DNA of 64,000 bases from an uncultured Clostridia bacterium (GCA_947066105.1 CAMSYM010000013.1:1-64000); one strand, 5' to 3'; shown: positions 34,623 through 43,516, counted from the first letter of the stretch. Made by a program: numbers and translations. The notes: generated by a model from the sequence alone, not told the origin.

Positions 34623-35018
34623 TCAGTCCTTTATGTACTTTTCGAGAAAGTTGGGAACTTTGTCGGCAGACACGGTGGCGGTAAAATCGACGTTGCCGAA
34701 CTTTTCCATAGTGTCGAATATAGGTTTGAGCGCGCTCGGCTCGACAGCGAGAAGTCTGCTCAATCCGTCGATGAACACCGCTTGGATATCGAAGTTGGTG
34801 GCGAGCATGCCCTTTAAAAACCCCGCCAGCTCGTAAGTATTGCGTACTCCGAAATCGGCTACGTTTATGAATTTGACGTTGGCATTCACGCCCAAGGACT
34901 CGTTGTTGTCGGTGATAAATATCACTTGACCGCTCGCCTTTTCAACGGTAACGTTAGCCGCGTCCATGATGCGTTGGGTCTTGCCCGTGCCTTTTGCGCC
35001 GTAGATAACGGAAATCAT
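34623..35018 (-). CDS. minimal P-loop ATPase-like protein upstream of thrC
   Basis: A 131-residue protein with a clean Walker A at the very start (YGAKGTGKT, ~6-14) and a hydrophobic strand ending in Asp (AVFIDGLSRLL, ~80-90) that looks like a Walker B. The remaining RecA/AAA parts are missing, so it is about half the size of normal P-loop ATPases. I do not know the family name. An AAGGAG site precedes the ATG at 35018. Its stop is one base from the thrC start, so it is the first gene of that operon. Could be a small nucleotide-dependent switch or a regulatory protein. Confidence 0.7.
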   Translation of the reverse strand: MISVIYGAKGTGKTQRIMDAANVTVEKASGQVIFITDNNESLGVNANVKFINVADFGVRNTYELAGFLKGMLATNFDIQAVFIDGLSRLLAVEPSALKPIFDTMEKFGNVDFTATVSADKVPNFLEKYIKD

Positions 35019-35048
35019 ATTGTTTTCTCCTTATGGAAGTATTTTTTT

Positions 35049-35122
35049 AATTCGGAATTCGAAATGCGGAATTCGGAATTGACAGTCGATCAAGAATTAA
35101 TAATGCAGAATGAAAAGTGTTT
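35049..35122. repeat. extragenic repeat with AATTCGGAATTC units
   Basis: Tandem-like units AATTCGGAATTC (35049-35060) and GGAATTCGGAATT (35068-35080), then an AT-rich stretch. A CCCCG-TT-CGGGG hairpin lies at 35143-35154 just outside. Sequences of this look are common intergenic repeats in Firmicutes genomes. There is no gene between 35019 and 35242. Confidence 0.45.
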
Positions 35123-35203
35123 GTCGTTTTTCAAATATATCGCCCCGTTCGGGGTCATAAATTTCGAATTCATCTTGACGGCGGAGATCCGCGTCGGACA
35201 AGA

Positions 35204-35216
35204 AAAGCGCGGCTTT
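35204..35216 (-). terminator. probable terminator of the aminotransferase gene
   Basis: A short AAAGC/GCTTT stem with a GCG loop, followed by TCTTGT on the minus strand, 27 bp after the stop at 35243. Confidence 0.4.
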
Positions 35217-35242
35217 GCCTTTCGTAATTATGCAACGTGCGA

Positions 35243-36463
35243 TCAATCATGGAGTTGAGCCAAAAAGCTCCCCATCGCATCCAACCCGCGCTCGATATCC
35301 TTTTCGGACGCGGCGTACGACATGCGGATATATTCGGGCGCGCCGAAGCTTTCGCACGGGATAACGGCTACCTGCACCTGCTCCAATAACAGCGACGCGA
35401 AGTCGAACGCCGAATCGATGCGCTGTCCTTCTATGCGCTTGCCGATATAGTCTTTGATATTGACCATGATATAGAACGCGCCCTTTGGCTCGATGTATCG
35501 CATACCCAGACGGTGCAAGCGCAACATCATGAGCGCCCTGCGCGCGTCGAACGTTGCGCGCATATCTTCCAAGAACGCATCGCCGTGATATTTATCGGAA
35601 AGCGCCACGCACGACGCGTACTGAGCAATGGTATTGGCGTTGCTCGTGCTGTGGCTCTGCATGCTCGACATTGCGGACGCTATCTGCTCGTCCGCCGCCG
35701 CATACCCGACGCGCCACCCCGTCATGGAATATGTTTTGGACATGCCGTTTATGACTATGGTGCGTTCTTTGAGAATATCCGAATACGCCGCTATCGAATG
35801 GTGACGGCGTTCGTAGGTAAGCTTTTCGTAGATCTCGTCGGACACTACGAATATCTCGTATTTTTCGATAGCCGCGCCCAGCGCGTTAAGCTCGCTGCGC
35901 GTATACACAGCGCCCGTAGGGTTGTTGGGGTTGTTGAGAATGAGCGCCTTGGTCTTTTTTGTAATGGCGCTTTCAAACTCCGCAGGCGTCAGTTTAAAGC
36001 TGTTTTCGGGCTTGGTCTCCACGAACACGGGTACGCCGCCCGCCATTTTGACAATTTCGGGATAACTGAGCCAGTACGGCGACGGTATTATTACTTCGTC
36101 GCCGGGATCGAGTATAGCCATGAACGCATTGAACAGCGAATGCTTTGCGCCGTTAGACACGACAATATTGGCTTTGTCGTAATCGAGCGCGTTGTCGTTT
36201 TTCAGTTTTTGACATATCGCGTTGCGAAGTTCCACCGTACCCGCCGCCGGCGTGTACTTGGTAAGTCCCAGATCGAGCGCTTTCCTGCCCGCGTCGAGTA
36301 TATAATCGGGCGTGTTGAAATCGGGTTCGCCCGCCGCGAACGACACCACGCGCATCCCGTCCGCTTTCATCTTTTTCGCACGCGCGGTTATTTCCAGCGT
36401 GAGCGACGGCGATATTTGTTTTGCTCTTTTTGCTATTTCCAAAGCAGTTCTCCGTTGCGGCAT
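35243..36463 (-). CDS. aspartate aminotransferase (class I, type Ib)
   Basis: A 406-residue PLP enzyme of fold type I that transfers the amino group between aspartate and 2-oxoglutarate. Visible: substrate/cofactor motifs FAAGEPDFNTPDYI (~40), GTVELRNAI, SNGAKHSLFNAF, the conserved NNPNNPTGAVY, VSDEIYEKLTY, and the PLP lysine in NGMSKTYSMTGWRVGY (~245). The C-terminal Arg in EYIRMSYAAS binds the substrate carboxylate. The start was set at the ATG at 36463, since an upstream GTG/ATG frame overlaps the promoter. Its promoter lies within the previous gene's terminator. It may supply amino acids for the threonine pathway next door. Confidence 0.93.
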   Translation of the reverse strand: MPQRRTALEIAKRAKQISPSLTLEITARAKKMKADGMRVVSFAAGEPDFNTPDYILDAGRKALDLGLTKYTPAAGTVELRNAICQKLKNDNALDYDKANIVVSNGAKHSLFNAFMAILDPGDEVIIPSPYWLSYPEIVKMAGGVPVFVETKPENSFKLTPAEFESAITKKTKALILNNPNNPTGAVYTRSELNALGAAIEKYEIFVVSDEIYEKLTYERRHHSIAAYSDILKERTIVINGMSKTYSMTGWRVGYAAADEQIASAMSSMQSHSTSNANTIAQYASCVALSDKYHGDAFLEDMRATFDARRALMMLRLHRLGMRYIEPKGAFYIMVNIKDYIGKRIEGQRIDSAFDFASLLLEQVQVAVIPCESFGAPEYIRMSYAASEKDIERGLDAMGSFLAQLHD

Positions 36464-36488
36464 ATCGCCGCGTCTTTCGTATATCGGT

Positions 36489-36517
36489 ATTATACACCAT
36501 AATATACAAAAAAGCAA
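36489..36517 (-). promoter_or_regulatory. promoter of the aminotransferase gene
   Basis: TTGCTT (36512-36517) and TATAAT (36489-36494) with a 17-bp spacer on the minus strand. The -35 box lies inside the downstream arm and T-tract region of the terminator at 36508-36551. Confidence 0.7.
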
Positions 36518-36551
36518 GCCCTATCGCAAAATAGCTTCCGCTTGCTTTTTT
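36508..36551. terminator. terminator of the TIR/SPFH unit
   Basis: GCAAGC (36514-36519) pairs with GCTTGC (36540-36545), with an inner CTAT/ATAG stem. A-run and T-run of six flank both sides, so it works on either strand. It ends 12 bp before the gene at 36563 and overlaps the next promoter. Confidence 0.8.
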
Positions 36552-36562
36552 CTTCCGTTATA

Positions 36563-36898
36563 TCAATCGCAATACGAATTGCGCTCGACGGTCGCGACTT
36601 CTATATCGCGCAGTATGCTTTCGGCATGCGCAAGATCGCGGTCGCGTCCCTTGGTGAGCGCTATTTTGAGATCGCCCGCCAGCGCGAATATTTTTTTGTC
36701 GCATTGCATGCCCGACGCGGACGCGCTCGGCGTCATGTACTTGACAGTATCGTGAACGCGCGCAACCTTTTGTTCGAGCTCGGAATCGTCCTCGGCAAGC
36801 TCCCTGCAAACGGCGAGCATGCGCTCGTTGTCCTCAATGCGCTCGCGGCTTTCCGCAAGCAAATCCTTTTTATCGGGTTTTGAAAAACAAAATGCCAT
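36563..36898 (-). CDS. small helical protein in the TIR/SPFH unit
   Basis: A 111-residue protein, mostly alpha-helical and highly charged, with coiled-coil-like runs (LLAESRERIEDNERMLAVCRELAEDD and LEQKVARVHDTV). It has no signal peptide or membrane segment. I do not recognise a family. An AAGGAG site precedes the ATG at 36898; the SPFH gene's stop is 12 bp upstream. It is the third gene of the unit and could be an adaptor or regulator for the other two. Confidence 0.7.
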   Translation of the reverse strand: MAFCFSKPDKKDLLAESRERIEDNERMLAVCRELAEDDSELEQKVARVHDTVKYMTPSASASGMQCDKKIFALAGDLKIALTKGRDRDLAHAESILRDIEVATVERNSYCD

Positions 36899-36910
36899 GT
36901 CTTTTCTCCT

Positions 36911-37747
36911 TTACTTGATCTTTTTGCCGCATTCCGAACAATACTTGGCGGCGGGGCTTACCTTCGCGCCGCACTCCGAGCAATATTTATCGGAAAGCGA
37001 CAGCCCGCATTCGGGACAAAACTTCGCGCCCGACGGCACGGCGGTATCGCACGACGGACAGGTCGACGCGGCGGTATCGAGTTCGTCGCGCTTGCGCTCC
37101 ACAGCCATTATGTCCGACTCGGATATTATCGCGCCGTTTATCACGAACGAGCAAAGCTCCAAACCGTATTCCGCGACGAACAGCTCGCTTATCTTGCGCT
37201 TTAAGCGTTCGGAAACGAGTTGCTTGTTCATTGCGAAATCGGTATAGCATAAATGCCCGTCGGTCATCGTTTGCGCGACGACAGGCTCTATCGCGCTCGT
37301 CAGTCGCGTCAGTATGCGTTTTTTGAGTTTATCGACGTTATACTCGCTGTCCGCGCCGACAAGTTCGAGATAGAATTTTTTGGGCGTGGCTACGCGGAAT
37401 TCGAGTTCGCCGTTAAGTCCGACGCGAATATGCACGCCCGTTATAGGATCGCGCGTGGCGAACGGCGTGGGCGTTCCCCAAAGCATGGGGAGCTTTGCGG
37501 TCTTGGAAATGAACACAAAATCGACGGACGCGCAATCGCTGTCTTTTTTGAGCCGTAAAAACCCGCTTTCGGTATCGAAAATATCGTGCCGTCCCGCGCC
37601 GAGCGCCTCGGACACCATGCCGTCCTTAATCAACAGCACGGTATGCGTTTCGGGTACTATGACCTGCGCGGCGGCATGTAGCTTATCTGCGCTTTCGCGC
37701 ACGAACAAGTCCGCGTTACTGCCGGTGAATTTGACTATTTCTGCCAT
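36911..37747 (-). CDS. SPFH-domain protein with C-terminal zinc ribbons
   Basis: A 278-residue protein of the SPFH/YdjI (so-called virion core) type. The N-terminal ~210 residues form the SPFH region: TVLLIKDGMVSEALGAGRHDIFD, WGTPTPFATRDPITGVHIRVGLNG and the later GLELCSFVINGAIIS. Two zinc-ribbon units close the protein: CPSC/CPEC (~227-246) and CSEC/CSEC (~257-275). There is no membrane helix, so it is probably cytosolic or recruited to the membrane. A GGAGG site precedes the ATG at 37747. It lies 36 bp downstream of the TIR gene, whose N-terminal zinc ribbon echoes its own. Role unknown; YdjI relatives form cytoplasmic structures that respond to envelope stress (family knowledge). Confidence 0.82.
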   Translation of the reverse strand: MAEIVKFTGSNADLFVRESADKLHAAAQVIVPETHTVLLIKDGMVSEALGAGRHDIFDTESGFLRLKKDSDCASVDFVFISKTAKLPMLWGTPTPFATRDPITGVHIRVGLNGELEFRVATPKKFYLELVGADSEYNVDKLKKRILTRLTSAIEPVVAQTMTDGHLCYTDFAMNKQLVSERLKRKISELFVAEYGLELCSFVINGAIISESDIMAVERKRDELDTAASTCPSCDTAVPSGAKFCPECGLSLSDKYCSECGAKVSPAAKYCSECGKKIK

Positions 37748-37783
37748 TGTATACCTCCGTATGGTTCTGTGACGACGCCCGCG

Positions 37784-40234
37784 TTATTTGCGGTATTGTT
37801 TTTTGTATTGCGAAAGCTTTATGCTTTCGAGCGTGATGCACGCTATGCCGACTATGATGACCAAAGTCAATATTCCGTACGATGCGCCCCGCACAAACGG
37901 CGTGCCTATCGCCAATACCGTAAGCACGCTCAGCACGAGATTTATATACGTCAAGACGATTATCCCGCGCGATTTGACCGTCAGTATGAACGCGTCGTTT
38001 ATCAATCGGAACACCGCGCTCGCCGTAACGAGCGATATAAGCAAGTACGACGCGCCGTCGTAAGCGTCGTCGAGCGTCGTCAAGGCGACTATCGCAAGCA
38101 CGTACGAAAGCACTGCGCACACTGATATGAGTACGCGCGACGTTATTTTCATCGCCTTTTCTTTGGTTTCCGCTCTTTTGAGCTCGCGTTCGCGCCTGGT
38201 CTTTTCCGCATCGTCGCGTTCGCGTTTTTCGGCGCGGTTGCGGTCGAGCTTTGCTACTATCGCGTCGTACTTCGCGCTCTGTTCTTCCGTAGCGAGCGAC
38301 TGCGCGAGCATGAAGTATTCGTTGGTGGAAATATCCACCGTCGAATATTCGAGCTGTGCTTCGGACAGATTGAACGTCGAAAGCATTTTTCTGAAATACA
38401 ACAGCGACGAATAATAATTATACGTTTCGGGCGGCAGTATGCCCTTGTTGTCGACGAGATAGTCGACGAGCTTGCCGTCGTTCGCGCGCTTCTTACTGCG
38501 CTCCTGCAAAAAATACTTCGCGTTGTCGGAAACCGTTTCGCGCGCTCGGGCGTACATGCTCGCTTGCGCGGGCGACGCGTACTTGACTGCGTTTTTATAC
38601 TCGGCTTCGCGCGTTATGTCCTCCACGCACACGAGATGGGTCTGACCGTACTTGCTCCACAGTTTGAGCCAAAAATATCTGCTCGCTATATCGGGGAAGC
38701 GCGTGAATATTATGCTGTTCTCGTCAGCAAACGACTCCGCGCACCGCGCGAGCGCCGCCTTCATGCCGTCGTAGTTTTCCGCATCGAACATGCGTTGCGC
38801 ATCGTCGAGCGCGGCTGACACCGCTTTGACCGAAAAGTTTTGAAAAGCCTGAGTCACTCGGTCGAGCCGCGCCGCGAACGTCGGCTCGTCGTCCGAAAAG
38901 CGCACGACGTTTTTGTAATATCTGTGCGCGGTGAAATCTATCTCGCTCGCGATCAGCGCGCGGTCGTCGGGCTTGCGGTATTCGCACAGCATCATCAACC
39001 ACCACGCCTGCGCGCATTCGGGATCCATATCGAGAACTTCGTCCAAAAGATCGCGAGCGCGGTCGTAATTTTGCGACTGCACTTCTATTTCGGCGCGGCG
39101 CAGCTTCGCCGCATACGCCGATACCGCCGCGGGCGCGACAGCCGCCACGCCGCCGCCTATTATGCGCTCCAAGCGTTCGAGCCGCTCCTGCTCGCGCGTA
39201 CGGCGTTCTTCGGCAAGCACACGTTCTTTTTCGCGCGCGGCGAGCCGCTTTTCTTCAAGCTCCGCCTTTTCGCGCTCGTCGCGGGCGAGTATGCCCTTTA
39301 CGTCTATTACGAGCTGTTCGAGATGCGCGTACGGATCGTCGGACGCGTCCAGCCACTGCACGGCGGACAACGCGCGGTCGAACGCGCCGTCGTACGGCGT
39401 GTCGTCTATACGGTAGCTGTAAAGCGCCTTGCCCGCAAGCACGGCGGCTTTAAGCTCCATTTCGCAGTCTTCCGAATATATCGACTTAAAGCTCGAAACC
39501 AAAAGGAACAAGCGACTGTTTTCCACGCCTTTCAGTATGTCGCGCTCGTAGTTTTGCGACCCCGCGAGAATGTTGCGCGGCGCTATCCAACACCGCAAAC
39601 CGCGCTCTTCCAGCCGCGTGCATATCGCGTCGGCTATATCCTGATCGGGTTCGGCGGTGCGGTGACATATAAACACGTCGCGGTCGGTGACCTTGGTGTA
39701 CCGCAATTTTTGTATGTACGACTTGACGTTACGATCGAGCATTTCGTCGAACGACGAATGCGTTTGCGGATACGCCCGCGTTATGAACGCCTTGATCGCG
39801 TCCGCATATTTAGGCTCGACGGTCGATATGAGCGACGCGGTCACTTCCTTGCGCTCGTCGGGCGTAACGCCGTCGAACGGCTCGTCGCTCAAAAATTTGA
39901 CGAACGCAACGTCGTTACCCATAAATCTTTCGGCAAGCGCGAGATAATATTTGGCGCAAAAATCGTCGGGCAACACCGAAAGTATCTTCTGCGCGAAAAG
40001 CTTGACGCCGCCGTAATCGCGCGCCTTATTGCTGTCCTGTTGCAAACGCAGTTGCTTGGCGAGATACTCGCGCCAAGCGCGTATATCCTGCGTATGATCG
40101 AGCGTCACCTTGGAAAAAGCGGACGCTCGCGCGACGCTGAACGTACTCCCGCACGCCTCGCATTTAAAAAACTCGTCCGAATCGCTCGGTATGATCGCGG
40201 TACTGCCGCAGTTTGTGCATCTTACTTGTTCCAT
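37784..40234 (-). CDS. zinc-ribbon/TIR/TPR membrane protein
   Basis: An 816-residue multi-domain protein. Parts: N-terminal zinc ribbon (CTNC...CEAC, 6-30), an alpha-helical stretch, a TIR_2 domain (~186-310), a charged coiled coil (~320-365), TPR-like helices (~385-640) and four C-terminal membrane helices (~700-805). The TIR part starts DVFICHRTAEPD, has CWIAPRNILAG and ends with the SIYSEDCEMELKAA motif, where Glu260 fits the catalytic Glu of NAD+-cleaving TIR domains. TIR NADases often act in antiphage defence, but some TIR proteins are structural adaptors. The start is the ATG at 40234; a TTG in frame at 40270 is the alternative. First gene of a three-gene unit with the SPFH protein. Confidence 0.83.
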   Translation of the reverse strand: MEQVRCTNCGSTAIIPSDSDEFFKCEACGSTFSVARASAFSKVTLDHTQDIRAWREYLAKQLRLQQDSNKARDYGGVKLFAQKILSVLPDDFCAKYYLALAERFMGNDVAFVKFLSDEPFDGVTPDERKEVTASLISTVEPKYADAIKAFITRAYPQTHSSFDEMLDRNVKSYIQKLRYTKVTDRDVFICHRTAEPDQDIADAICTRLEERGLRCWIAPRNILAGSQNYERDILKGVENSRLFLLVSSFKSIYSEDCEMELKAAVLAGKALYSYRIDDTPYDGAFDRALSAVQWLDASDDPYAHLEQLVIDVKGILARDEREKAELEEKRLAAREKERVLAEERRTREQERLERLERIIGGGVAAVAPAAVSAYAAKLRRAEIEVQSQNYDRARDLLDEVLDMDPECAQAWWLMMLCEYRKPDDRALIASEIDFTAHRYYKNVVRFSDDEPTFAARLDRVTQAFQNFSVKAVSAALDDAQRMFDAENYDGMKAALARCAESFADENSIIFTRFPDIASRYFWLKLWSKYGQTHLVCVEDITREAEYKNAVKYASPAQASMYARARETVSDNAKYFLQERSKKRANDGKLVDYLVDNKGILPPETYNYYSSLLYFRKMLSTFNLSEAQLEYSTVDISTNEYFMLAQSLATEEQSAKYDAIVAKLDRNRAEKRERDDAEKTRRERELKRAETKEKAMKITSRVLISVCAVLSYVLAIVALTTLDDAYDGASYLLISLVTASAVFRLINDAFILTVKSRGIIVLTYINLVLSVLTVLAIGTPFVRGASYGILTLVIIVGIACITLESIKLSQYKKQYRK

Positions 40235-40285
40235 AGCGGATATCTGTATGCGCGCGCATCCGCGCCGCAATACCTATGCTTATAC

Positions 40286-40314
40286 ATTATATCACGCGCA
40301 ATATTAATAAACAA
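40286..40314 (-). promoter_or_regulatory. promoter of the TIR gene unit
   Basis: TTGTTT (40309-40314) and TATAAT (40286-40291) with a 17-bp spacer on the minus strand, about 50 bp before the ATG at 40234. Confidence 0.65.
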
Positions 40315-40433
40315 TGTTACATTGATTAAAATTTCATTAAAATTATTTCGCTCGCTCCGACATATTACGGTTAGCGCATCAAATCGAACTCCTTCACGAT
40401 CGGAAATTTGCGCGTCTATCGCATTCGGCGCAA

Positions 40434-40459
40434 AAAGCGACGGCAGTTGCCGTCGCTTT
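40434..40459 (-). terminator. terminator of the LRR-lipoprotein unit
   Basis: An 11-12 bp perfect stem (AAAGCGACGGCA against TGCCGTCGCTTT) with TTTTT after it on the minus strand, 41 bp after the stop at 40501. Confidence 0.8.
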
Positions 40460-40500
40460 CGTTAAATGTGAAATAGTTGTATTTACCGAGATCATTCGTT

Positions 40501-42102
40501 TCACCAGATTACGGGCGTTTGTCCGTCGACGTCGTAATGCCAGTAATTTCCGCCGCTTTCGGGTATGTCGTTTTTCGTTTCCGCATAGTAGTATATGCTT
40601 GTCTTTTTTGCACCTGCACTTGACAATTTTTTATCTTCCCATTGCTGTTTCGTACCGGCATAATACAAGTGCGTCATCCCATTGCATCTGTAAAACGCAT
40701 TATAGCCTATTTCCGTCACGCCGCTCGGTATTATTACATTATTCAAATTTACACATTCTGTAAAAACGCCGTTACCTATAATTTTCACACTATTCGGAAT
40801 ATTTACATTTGTAAGACTATTACAAAGTCCGAACAACCCCGTTGGCAGTATTTCCAAATCACTCGGCAATCGCACGTTTTTCAAATATTCGCAACCCGCA
40901 AATAGACTCATGCTGTTGCCGATATCGACTTCGTCGGGTATAACTATAGATATCAGTTCCGAATGATTGAAAGCGCCGCCTGCCATGTGCTTTATTTCGC
41001 TCGGAATCCGTTCTATGACTCCGCCGTTCGGCAATTCACCTTTATAAACCAAAAGCCAATCGTTTATCATGACATATCCGTCAGGCTTACTGTTAAGCCA
41101 TGCCGTACCCTCTACGATACTTAATCCGATATAATCTATTTTACTCGGAAATTCTATGTCAATTAGCGCCGTACAATTTTTAAAAACGCCGTTCTCTAAT
41201 CGTTTTACACCTTCGGGGATAACTATTTTAGTAAGTGCGGTACATCTCAAAAACGCATAGCCTCCCAATTCTTTTAATCCTTTCGGCAACTCGATATCTA
41301 CAAGACTTTTGCATGAACCAAAAGCAAAATCTTCTATAACTTCGACTGTTTGCGGTATTTCTATTTTAGTCAAAGATTCACAGCCGTTGAACATGCTCGA
41401 TAAGTACGTTAACTGTGACGGCAACTTTACTTTTTTTAAACTTATATCTTTTTGAAACGCATCTATTCCTATGACCGCTACCGTTTCGGGGATATCGATC
41501 TCTGTCAATGCCGTACAAACAGCAAATGCGTACTTACCTATTTCTTCCAATGTATGCGGCAGAATAAACTCCGTAGTTTTATCGTTACGTTTATCGGGAT
41601 TGTTCAGCACCCTTAAATCAAACGCCCCATCGGCTATCTTCTTTACAGGCAAACCGTTGTACTCGTCGGGTATAACCACACGTCCCGTCAGATCCGCTTT
41701 GCCACGCGATACTTCGTATCCGCTCCCGTCCGCTAACAACGTATACGCCAAATTCTCCGTCGGAACTATCGGCTCCGTCGGCGTAACGGTATATGTATAC
41801 GTTGCCCATAACGAATCGTCGTATCTTATTCCGTCCCCTATCGCCATTACTTCTATCTTGTATGTATCGGGTCCGCTCAACTCGGACAGATCAAACGCAC
41901 ATTCGTTGGTTTCGTATTCCTTGCCCGCCGCATATACCGTATATCCGTTCGCATTTTCCACAGCGTCCCATTCGAGCGTACTGCCTTGTACACGCAGGTT
42001 TGTCGGCGCGTCAAGCCGCTCGCTCGGCGTATTTCCGCACGCTACGCATATCATGCTTAACGCTATTACGATCGTTACTATTATTGCTCTGACTCTTTTC
42101 AT
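40501..42102 (-). CDS. BspA-type leucine-rich-repeat lipoprotein
   Basis: A 533-residue surface lipoprotein with lipobox VACG (Cys22). A fibronectin-III-like domain comes first (~33-105, LDAPTNLRVQGSTLEWDAVENANGY in outline), then about eleven LRR_5 repeats (~125-490) built on the pattern IPETV..IG..AF..C..L..I.IP. Such repeats bind host or plant polymers or other cell surfaces. The C-terminal segment ends in a WHYDVDGQTPVIW-like region. The ATG at 42102 has an AAGGAAG site; the previous gene's stop is 22 bp upstream. Co-transcribed with the secreted protein at 42125. Confidence 0.87.
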   Translation of the reverse strand: MKRVRAIIVTIVIALSMICVACGNTPSERLDAPTNLRVQGSTLEWDAVENANGYTVYAAGKEYETNECAFDLSELSGPDTYKIEVMAIGDGIRYDDSLWATYTYTVTPTEPIVPTENLAYTLLADGSGYEVSRGKADLTGRVVIPDEYNGLPVKKIADGAFDLRVLNNPDKRNDKTTEFILPHTLEEIGKYAFAVCTALTEIDIPETVAVIGIDAFQKDISLKKVKLPSQLTYLSSMFNGCESLTKIEIPQTVEVIEDFAFGSCKSLVDIELPKGLKELGGYAFLRCTALTKIVIPEGVKRLENGVFKNCTALIDIEFPSKIDYIGLSIVEGTAWLNSKPDGYVMINDWLLVYKGELPNGGVIERIPSEIKHMAGGAFNHSELISIVIPDEVDIGNSMSLFAGCEYLKNVRLPSDLEILPTGLFGLCNSLTNVNIPNSVKIIGNGVFTECVNLNNVIIPSGVTEIGYNAFYRCNGMTHLYYAGTKQQWEDKKLSSAGAKKTSIYYYAETKNDIPESGGNYWHYDVDGQTPVIW

Positions 42103-42124
42103 GCACGCTTCCTTTTTGTAGTTA

Positions 42125-43516
42125 TCAATATAGGTTTGCAAGCTCGTACAAATATCCGATAAATAAATCTACCAATATTTCTTCCTCTATATTTTCTAAT
42201 TGATCGTCGTACATACTTTCAAGTTCGTCGGATGTGATTATTTCCAAACCGTCGTCGCCCGTTTCTATCGGATCTACTTCCCAAATAAATACAGGCATCC
42301 TTGCAATCGGGAATTTTTGTTCATTAGTTTCATCATCTAATATATCATTTAAATCGCCCAAATTATCCTGCAAACTACACAACAACGAATAAAAATCAAG
42401 CTCCAACCGCCACTGTCCCATGCCGTATAGAAAAGTTATATTGAACGGTATTGTATTGCCGAATTGCTGATAATCCGAGAAAATATACTCAACGTATTGC
42501 GGATATTCAGCGACCGAATAGAGCATATCTATATATAAATTACTTCTTTCTGCGCCGTCTACGTTTACCAATATATGTATGTTCTTTCCATTAAAATACT
42601 GCGCTATTTCTTCATCTAAGTATATATTCAACTCTTCACGGTAACGTTCGTTGTAATATTCGTCGTTCCCTTGCCATATGTCGTTTAACATAGTCGGGTA
42701 GCGTTCGATTATCTCTTGCCACATTTCTATATAAGGTTCTATATCGGTATCGCCGTTGAAATAATCTAATTCATACCCGCAGTTTGCCATAACGTATTCG
42801 CCGTAAACCTGCCATAACCGACTGTACAAAGTATATTCGTACTCGTAGCCGCCATATGCGGAACAGCCGTGGCGCATATTCAAAAGCAACGCGCGCAAAT
42901 AGGACGAATATTTATATCTTTCGGCAATATCGAAATTTCGGTATGCGCCTATCATTCTGCCGTCAAGCAACAGCGTGGTTTCGTCATAAACTACGCCTTG
43001 GTCGTCCGCCATAGCTTTTACGCTGTTTTGGATAAATTTATAATGTTTGTCGGTATTGCAACGCATTGTTATATCCGCTTCCACACCGTCGAGCATGTCC
43101 ACGTACGGACTGATAAACATGATCTTACAACCCTGTGCGCGCAAGCATGCGAATAAAACACGCAATACTTCCGAGTCTGGTATCATGGCTTTAAGCTCCA
43201 CTATTACTATCGGTATATTGTAAGTGTTTACAAAGCCCCAAAAATATCCCGTATAGATCATGTATTTGAGTTCTTCGACAGTCATAAACGGCTTAACGTC
43301 AAAAACCGTATTATACCCGCTTAAATACGCATGATCCTTAAACGTCGGCGTGCTGTCACTGAAATAGTATATAGTCTCGTACTCCGCAATATAATCGGGC
43401 GAAAGCGCTTCCGCATCGCGCGGTCTTTGAACGTCCCCGCCTACAGCAATCGCACCCGTCACAAACAACACAAATACCGTTATTGCGACGGTCAGTCTGT
43501 TCTTAATGTTTTGCAT
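42125..43516 (-). CDS. secreted protein of unknown family (463 aa)
   Basis: I do not recognise this protein. It has an N-terminal signal peptide (~8-25), no lipobox, and a long, Tyr- and acidic-rich body (~27-463) with no second membrane segment. Segments such as TYNIPIVIVELKAMIPDSEVLRVLFAC and CKIMFISPYVDMLDGVE look like alternating beta strands and helices of a Rossmann-like or TIM-type fold, but I see no known catalytic motif. AAAGGAGACC precedes the ATG at 43516. A consensus promoter drives it and the LRR lipoprotein gene downstream. Confidence 0.7.
   Translation of the reverse strand: MQNIKNRLTVAITVFVLFVTGAIAVGGDVQRPRDAEALSPDYIAEYETIYYFSDSTPTFKDHAYLSGYNTVFDVKPFMTVEELKYMIYTGYFWGFVNTYNIPIVIVELKAMIPDSEVLRVLFACLRAQGCKIMFISPYVDMLDGVEADITMRCNTDKHYKFIQNSVKAMADDQGVVYDETTLLLDGRMIGAYRNFDIAERYKYSSYLRALLLNMRHGCSAYGGYEYEYTLYSRLWQVYGEYVMANCGYELDYFNGDTDIEPYIEMWQEIIERYPTMLNDIWQGNDEYYNERYREELNIYLDEEIAQYFNGKNIHILVNVDGAERSNLYIDMLYSVAEYPQYVEYIFSDYQQFGNTIPFNITFLYGMGQWRLELDFYSLLCSLQDNLGDLNDILDDETNEQKFPIARMPVFIWEVDPIETGDDGLEIITSDELESMYDDQLENIEEEILVDLFIGYLYELANLY

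Noticed and set aside
38840-40465. Long plus-strand frame opposite the TIR gene
   Set aside because: Antisense shadow of the TIR/TPR gene, no recognisable domain, very Arg- and Tyr-rich, and it runs through the promoter of the real gene.
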